From contig JAICTR010000197.1 of assembly GCA_025936275.1 (NCBI GenBank), positions 1-5,759 on the forward strand: DNA of 5,759 nt. Direction: 5' to 3'. Below, piece after piece: positions 1-3,607 of the stretch. Both the position numbers and the translations under genes were made by a program. Origin of the DNA: Burkholderiales bacterium. GTDB lineage: Bacteria > Pseudomonadota > Gammaproteobacteria > Burkholderiales > Usitatibacteraceae. Position 1 is the first letter of the stretch. Each line of letters opens with the position of its first letter. The notes beneath the pieces are model-generated. The model had not been told where the DNA came from. It saw only the letters and a list, made by a program, of their open reading frames with translations, and made no database searches.

Positions 1-30
1 GACGCTTTGCTTGCCGTGCGGGGTTAAGGC

Positions 31-87
31 GAAGAACGCCGATGAACGCCGATGAACCCTTCACGCCGATGAACGCAGATGACCCCC
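31..87 (+). repeat. Ten-base tandem repeat array, left arm
   Basis: Units of consensus GATGAACGCC/A start at 31 (degenerate), 41, 51 (degenerate end), 68 and 78 (degenerate end). A seven-base interruption at 61-67 breaks the phase between the first three and the last two units. Bases 63-82 are an 18/20 inverted match to bases 147-166 in the right arm, so the two arms could pair or bind the same protein in opposite orientation. The ten-base period is close to one turn of the DNA helix. The function is unknown. From memory, similar GATGAACGC-type repeats occur between genes in many environmental proteobacteria, but I cannot check that here. Confidence 0.75.
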
Positions 88-116
88 TTCTCGCTGCTGC
101 GATTAGGGCGATGAGG

Positions 117-144
117 GCGGATAACTCGTCGTTACCTTATCCGC
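117..144. repeat. Perfect 8-bp inverted repeat (hairpin)
   Basis: GCGGATAA at 117-124 is the exact reverse complement of TTATCCGC at 137-144, with a 12-nt loop. An alternative inner pairing, TAAC (122-125) with GTTA (131-134), is also possible. The right stem overlaps the right repeat array. Read in the minus direction it lies about 30 nt past the operon's last stop codon, so it could stabilise or end the transcript. No T-tract follows, so it is not called as an intrinsic terminator. Confidence 0.55.
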
Positions 145-171
145 GTTTATCTGCGTTCATCTGCGTTTTCC
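132..171 (-). repeat. Ten-base tandem repeat array, right arm
   Basis: Read on the minus strand this array has four units in strict ten-base phase: GGAAAACGCA (171-162), GATGAACGCA (161-152), GATAAACGCG (151-142) and GATAAGGTAA (141-132). The same unit appears on the plus strand in the left arm, so the arrays face each other across about 45-60 bases. The array begins 3 nt after the TAA stop of the membrane-protein gene and would therefore lie in the 3' end of that operon's mRNA. Confidence 0.75.
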
Positions 172-174
172 GCT

Positions 175-909
175 TTAGTCGATCGCAGCCGGATGGCGTC
201 TCCGGCCGACGGCGGCACCCAGCACCGAAGCGATGAGCGTGAGGATCAGCGCGATGAACGTGCCCCACGCGGTCTTGGTCGCGGCGGGCTTCGCTTCCGC
301 GGCCTTCTCCTGGATGGTGCCGTTCGCCTGCGCGTTCTCGAGCTTGCTGCGCAGCTGGTCGACCGCGCTGCCCGGGTTCTGCACCGCGTCCTGCGCGCTG
401 TTCACGGCGTTCGACTGCGCGGGCGTGCCCTGCATCGCGGTGGCCGCGGTCTGCGCCGCGCCGCCCATGATGCGCAGCGCCCCGCCGGTGAGCGAGGCGA
501 GGCTCGTCGTCGCGAGGTACGCCATCGCGAGCAGCGTCACGACCCATACCAGCGCGCCGGACCAGAAGCCCGTCGAGCCGTCGAAGGTGGCGCCGATGCG
601 CGTCGACACCATGCCGCCCACGAAGAGCGAGACGAGGAGCGAGATGCCGAGCCACGCGCCGGCCGCCATGCCGAGCTTGCCGGCATCGGCCTGGGTCGGA
701 TCGGTGGCGGTGATGCCGATCGCCGCGCCGAGCGAGGCGAGCAGCAACAGCAGGCCCACCGCGGTGAGCACGCCGCCCCAGATCCCGCCCCAGGAAACGC
801 GGATGCCTTCGAGCGGAAGCGCGGTGGCGAAGACGCGATCGCGGCGCAAGCGGCGATCGAGGGGACCGTTACGCCGGTCGTTGCGGATGTCGGGTGAGAT
901 CGCGGCCAT
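175..909 (-). CDS. Conserved four-helix membrane protein, function unknown
   Basis: This is a 244-residue protein with no recognised enzymatic motif. A basic N-terminal segment (about residues 8-25, many Arg) precedes a SWGGIWGG motif at 39-46 that leads into TM1 (about 41-66). TM2 is about 83-101 and contains the FVGGMVSTR motif; TM3 is about 116-137. A soluble Ala/Gln/Asn-rich, probably helical linker (about 150-212) follows, then TM4 (about 214-236) and a short Arg-rich tail. The SWG-start helix plus a Gly-rich second helix resembles a widespread family of uncharacterised proteobacterial membrane proteins, some automatically named 'PhnA-like'; I trust the resemblance but not that name. The start was set at the second ATG of the open frame, because AGGAG lies 8 nt upstream of it; an ATG nine codons earlier would place that site inside the gene. 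It follows the crotonase gene by 75 nt and may share its transcript or have its own promoter. Confidence 0.8.
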   Translation of the reverse strand: MAAISPDIRNDRRNGPLDRRLRRDRVFATALPLEGIRVSWGGIWGGVLTAVGLLLLLASLGAAIGITATDPTQADAGKLGMAAGAWLGISLLVSLFVGGMVSTRIGATFDGSTGFWSGALVWVVTLLAMAYLATTSLASLTGGALRIMGGAAQTAATAMQGTPAQSNAVNSAQDAVQNPGSAVDQLRSKLENAQANGTIQEKAAEAKPAATKTAWGTFIALILTLIASVLGAAVGRRRHPAAID

Positions 910-917
910 GGCCAGTG

Positions 918-922
918 CTCCT
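918..922 (-). promoter_or_regulatory. Ribosome binding site of the membrane-protein gene
   Basis: AGGAG on the minus strand, 8 nt before the ATG at 909. It decides the start, since the longer frame beginning at 936 has no comparable site in front of it. It is the best Shine-Dalgarno sequence in the window along with that of the dioxygenase gene. Confidence 0.7.
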
Positions 923-984
923 GTCGGTGGATGCACTATCGACCGGGCGCCATCCGGCGCAGTTCCGGCCCTCGCTCGGTCGGA

Positions 985-1740
985 CTAGCGCGCGGCGCGC
1001 TGCGCGGCGAGGTACGCGGCGATGCGTTGCTTGAGCCCGGGCGCGGCGGCCGATCGAACCAGATCGGCCATGTCGGCATCGTCCGTCGTCGGGGCGAGCG
1101 TCGCGTAGAGCGCGGCGCGGCTCGCTTCCGGCAAGGCGCGCGCGACGGCGAGCGCTTCGGCGACGATCGCCGGCCACTCCTCCGGGGCGGCGATGCGCCG
1201 CACGAAACCCACCGCCGCCGCGCGCTCGGCATCGAACGTCGCGAGGCTTTCGAGCACCTCGCGCGCCGGGTCGCGTCCCACGATCGCCGCGAAGCGCCGC
1301 GTGCCGAGCACCAACCCGAAGCCCAAGCCGGGCATGCGGAAGGTCGCTTGCGGCGCCGCGATGCGCCAGCGGCAAGCCGCGAAGAGGTCCACGCCCGCGC
1401 CGAAGTTGCGCCCATGCGCGAACGCGACGGTGAGGCACGGCGAGCGCGCGATCGACTGCAGCAGCGTCTCGATGCGCACCAGGCGCAGCAGCAGGTCGCC
1501 CTCGCTCGCGCGCTCGAGGTCGCCGAAGTCGAAGCCCGCGCTGAGGTTGCGCCCGCGGCCCTCGAAGGCGACCACCGCGACGCGCGCGGCCTCGGCCTCG
1601 GCGAGCGCGTCGATCAGCGCCTCGACGAGCTCGCTCGACAGCGCGTTCGCTTTCTCCGGCCGATCGAGCGTGACGGTCCAGCAATCGGCGTCGCGGCGGA
1701 TCGCGATCGTGCCGCCCTCGGCCGCGGCACCCTCAGGCAT
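985..1740 (-). CDS. Enoyl-CoA hydratase/isomerase (crotonase) family protein, atypical active site
   Basis: This 251-residue protein is the usual length for a single-domain crotonase, a fold that binds acyl-CoA thioesters and stabilises an enolate in an oxyanion hole. The N-terminal signature RPEKANALS is at residues 27-35. The first oxyanion loop is SAGFDF (67-72) and the second is GAGVDL (114-119), followed by RIAAP (126-130). Aligned by eye to rat enoyl-CoA hydratase, the catalytic Glu144 position is Asp118, and Glu164, normally in a Pro-Glu pair, is Gly138 within MPGLGFG (136-142). It is therefore unlikely to be a standard hydratase; an isomerase, hydrolase, lyase or non-catalytic CoA binder is possible. 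Its ATG overlaps the end of the dioxygenase gene by 8 nt (ATGCCTGA). It has no good Shine-Dalgarno at normal spacing, so translation is probably coupled. The true reaction is unknown. Confidence 0.88.
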   Translation of the reverse strand: MPEGAAAEGGTIAIRRDADCWTVTLDRPEKANALSSELVEALIDALAEAEAARVAVVAFEGRGRNLSAGFDFGDLERASEGDLLLRLVRIETLLQSIARSPCLTVAFAHGRNFGAGVDLFAACRWRIAAPQATFRMPGLGFGLVLGTRRFAAIVGRDPAREVLESLATFDAERAAAVGFVRRIAAPEEWPAIVAEALAVARALPEASRAALYATLAPTTDDADMADLVRSAAAPGLKQRIAAYLAAQRAAR

Positions 1741-2287
1741 TCGCGTACCCCGAGACGAACTCCTTCACGGCGCCGGTCTCGAGGTCGTAGACGTGGCGAC
1801 GGACGCTCCCGATGTTCGCGCCATAGGCGTGGATGCTCACCGAGACGCGGTCGTCGTAGGCGTTGCTCACGCGGTGCACGTCGCCGATCGAAGGCGACAC
1901 GGCATCGACCTCGCCGGGGCCGAGCTTCACCGCCTCCCCCGCCGGCACGATCGCCGTGCCCTCGCGCCGGAACGGCGCGCAGAGCTCTCCCCCGCGCAGC
2001 ATCCCGATCACGCCCCACACCGTGTGGTCGTGCACCGGCGTCTTCTGCCCAGGTCCCCAGACGAAGCTCACCACCGAGAAGCGGTCGCGCGGATCGCGAT
2101 GCAGCAGGTATTGCTGGTAGTACTGCGGATGCGGCCGCGCGAGCTCCCCGGGGAGCCAGTCGTCGGCCGCGACCAGGCGCTTCATTGCCTCGCGGCAGCC
2201 GGCGAGGATGCGCGGCTCGTCGTTCCCGGCATCGACCAGCGCCTCGAGCGCGGCGACGAATTCCTGCAGGCGTTGCGGCTGGTCCAT
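1733..2287 (-). CDS. Cupin thiol dioxygenase (cysteine dioxygenase family, probably 3-mercaptopropionate type)
   Basis: This 184-residue cytoplasmic non-heme iron enzyme belongs to the cysteine dioxygenase family, which oxidises a thiol to a sulfinate with O2. The iron ligands are visible as His86 and His88 in PVHDHTVWG (84-92) and His138 in GDVHRVSN (135-142). The Ser-His-Tyr triad of the family is Ser151, His153 and Tyr155 (SIHAY). The residue that aligns with substrate-binding Arg60 of mammalian cysteine dioxygenase is Gln59 in YYQQYLL (56-62). That is the mark of Gln-type enzymes, several of which prefer 3-mercaptopropionate over cysteine. No cysteine follows the HDH motif, so the Cys-Tyr cross-link of the mammalian enzyme cannot form. 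The length is typical and the start is supported by GAGGAA 6 nt upstream. It sits 15 nt after the transporter gene and overlaps the crotonase gene. The family is certain; the substrate is inferred. Confidence 0.93.
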   Translation of the reverse strand: MDQPQRLQEFVAALEALVDAGNDEPRILAGCREAMKRLVAADDWLPGELARPHPQYYQQYLLHRDPRDRFSVVSFVWGPGQKTPVHDHTVWGVIGMLRGGELCAPFRREGTAIVPAGEAVKLGPGEVDAVSPSIGDVHRVSNAYDDRVSVSIHAYGANIGSVRRHVYDLETGAVKEFVSGYANA

Positions 2288-2293
2288 GGTTGT

Positions 2294-2299
2294 TTCCTC
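2294..2299 (-). promoter_or_regulatory. Ribosome binding site of the thiol dioxygenase gene
   Basis: GAGGAA on the minus strand, 6 nt before the ATG at 2287. It lies inside the 15-nt gap after the transporter stop codon, so the gap is almost entirely taken up by this site. This supports cotranscription of the two genes. Confidence 0.7.
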
Positions 2300-2302
2300 G
2301 CG

Positions 2303-3532
2303 CTAGCGAAGCTCCGATGATACCGGCGAGCGCCGCGCGCCGAGCGGCTTCGCGCTCCAGAAGGGCAGCGCCGCGATCACGATGCACGCCATCGAGAACA
2401 CGAAGCTCGCGCGGTAGCCGCCGGTCCAGTCGAAGAGCACGCCCGAGACCCACGAGCCGACCGCGCCGCCCACCGACATGCCGGCGAAGATGGTGCCGTT
2501 GATCGTGGCGAAGCCGGCGCCGCGGAAGATGCGCGCCGTGAGGCTCGCCACCAGCGGCCCGCGCGCGCCCTGCGAGATGCCGAAGAAGAGCACGAACGGG
2601 AACACCAGCCATGCCGCGGGATGGATCGAGAGCAGCAGCAGGAAGACGATGCCGACGAAGGTCGAGGTGAAGCTCGCGGTCGCCGCGGCGCGGAAGCCGA
2701 AGCGGTCCGCCGCCCAGCCCGAAGCCATCATGCCCATCACCGAGAGGAGCCCCTGCGCGCCGAACGCGGTCGCGGCTTCGAGCGGCTTCAGTCCCACCTG
2801 CACGAGATAGGCCACCACCTGCGCGAGCATCGCGTACATCGCGAGCGCGGTGAACGCGAACACCTGCACCAGCTGCCAGTAGGCGCGCGTGCGGATCGCG
2901 CTCTTCACCTGCCAGGCGCGCGTCTCCTCGAGCGGGCCGGCGTCGGCGCGGCGCGGCGGCGGCGCCGGGGCCTCGGTCGCGAGGCGGCGCCACGGCAGCA
3001 CCAGCAGCAGCGGCAGCAGCGCGAGGAGCGCGATGCCGAGGATGCGATACGCATCGCGCCAGCCGTGCGACTCGATGAACCACTGCGTGAGCGGCACGAT
3101 GAGGAGCGTCCCGGTGCCGAAGCCGGCGTAGGCGATGCCCATCGCGGTGCTCATGCGGCTGCGGAACCAGCGGCTGATGAGCATCGACGCGGGCACCATG
3201 CCGAGCATCGCGACGCCCATGCCGTTCAGCACCCCGATGCAAAGCTGGAACTGCCAGAGCTTGTCGAGGTGGCCGGCGAGGAGGCACCCCGTGCCGAGGA
3301 GCGCGAGGCCGGCGGGATACACGAAGCGCGGTCCCCAGCGGTCCACCATCATGCCGGTGAGCGGCGCGGCGATGCCGGTGAGCACGAGATAGAGCGAGTA
3401 GACGCTCGAGACCTGCGCGCGGCTCCAGTGGAAATCGTGCGAGAGCGGCAGCAGGAAGACGATGAAGGTGTCGCCGGTGCCGCGGCCGAGCATGTTGCAC
3501 GCGAAGGCGAGGGCGAGGACGAGCGCGGGCAT
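2303..3532 (-). CDS. MFS transporter, probably a 12-helix organic acid carrier
   Basis: This 409-residue inner-membrane protein of the major facilitator superfamily moves small solutes by proton coupling or exchange. Twelve hydrophobic segments can be traced, six on each side of a hydrophilic, Pro/Arg-rich central loop (about 181-215). The diagnostic loop 2-3 motif is GMMVDRWGPR (60-69), and its echo in the second half is GWAADRFGFR (272-281). The second half also has Gly-rich helices, GMSVGGAVGSWVSG (351-364), and then FDWTGGYRASF. The layout resembles the oxalate/formate and monocarboxylate-type bacterial carriers rather than drug exporters, but the substrate cannot be read from sequence. 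It is the first gene of the operon, with the dioxygenase 15 nt downstream, so uptake of a thiol acid or its oxidised form is a reasonable guess. The first helix begins almost at the start Met, and no Shine-Dalgarno precedes it. Confidence 0.92.
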   Translation of the reverse strand: MPALVLALAFACNMLGRGTGDTFIVFLLPLSHDFHWSRAQVSSVYSLYLVLTGIAAPLTGMMVDRWGPRFVYPAGLALLGTGCLLAGHLDKLWQFQLCIGVLNGMGVAMLGMVPASMLISRWFRSRMSTAMGIAYAGFGTGTLLIVPLTQWFIESHGWRDAYRILGIALLALLPLLLVLPWRRLATEAPAPPPRRADAGPLEETRAWQVKSAIRTRAYWQLVQVFAFTALAMYAMLAQVVAYLVQVGLKPLEAATAFGAQGLLSVMGMMASGWAADRFGFRAAATASFTSTFVGIVFLLLLSIHPAAWLVFPFVLFFGISQGARGPLVASLTARIFRGAGFATINGTIFAGMSVGGAVGSWVSGVLFDWTGGYRASFVFSMACIVIAALPFWSAKPLGARRSPVSSELR

Positions 3533-3607
3533 GCCGAATTGTATCCGTGCGAGAATCGATCACCGTGCGGCTTCGCCCGGCGGCAACCGTTACCGCGCGA
3601 TTTCCCC
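3533..3607. promoter_or_regulatory. Divergent intergenic region between transporter operon and kinase
   Basis: These 75 nt must hold the signals for both the minus-strand operon and the plus-strand kinase, unless promoters lie inside the genes. Neither start codon has a clear Shine-Dalgarno. Bases 3582-3594 (GGCAACCGTTACC) form an imperfect inverted repeat with five of six arm positions matching around a central C, a possible operator. The only -10-like hexamer of note is on the minus strand at 3538-3543. No good sigma-70 promoter pair is seen for the kinase. Confidence 0.5.
3538..3543 (-). promoter_or_regulatory. Possible -10 element for the transporter operon (leaderless?)
   Basis: TACAAT (five of six matches to TATAAT) is on the minus strand, 5 nt before the transporter ATG at 3532. 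If used, transcription would begin at or next to the A of the ATG, giving a leaderless mRNA, which would agree with the missing Shine-Dalgarno. No convincing -35 hexamer lies 16-18 nt upstream (the bases there read about ACGGTG), and there is no TG extension, so the call is weak. Confidence 0.3.

Larger units (their letters stand above)
1..174. other. Intergenic region filled by short repeats
   Basis: No credible gene is seen here. Short open frames in this stretch begin with repeated Met-Asn-Ala-Asp, which is simply the ten-base repeat being translated. The region lies downstream of the last gene of the minus-strand operon and contains two oppositely oriented repeat arrays and a central hairpin, described separately. 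It is visibly less GC-rich than the coding sequence. Positions 1-30 show nothing recognisable. What lies to the left is outside the window. Confidence 0.8.

Noticed and set aside
31..171. CRISPR array
   Set aside because: The repeats are ten bases long, directly adjacent without unique spacers, and switch orientation; no cas genes are present.
42..236. Small plus-strand open frame starting with repeated Met-Asn-Ala-Asp
   Set aside because: The apparent peptide repeat is only the ten-base DNA repeat translated; the frame then runs antisense into the membrane-protein gene and has no ribosome binding site.
932..937. GATAGT as a -10 element for the membrane-protein gene
   Set aside because: Only four of six matches and no -35 hexamer at proper spacing.
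947..960. GCGCC-GGAT-GGCGC hairpin (minus strand) between crotonase and membrane-protein genes
   Set aside because: The stem is only 5 bp with no T-tract, and such GC hairpins are expected by chance at this base composition; not called as a terminator.
1760..1765. AAGGAG (minus strand) as ribosome binding site of the crotonase gene
   Set aside because: It lies 19 nt before the ATG, too far for normal use; coupling through the 8-nt overlap explains initiation better.
931..2502. Long plus-strand open frame opposite the crotonase and dioxygenase
   Set aside because: Arg-rich composition and no recognisable domain; it lies antisense to well-identified genes.
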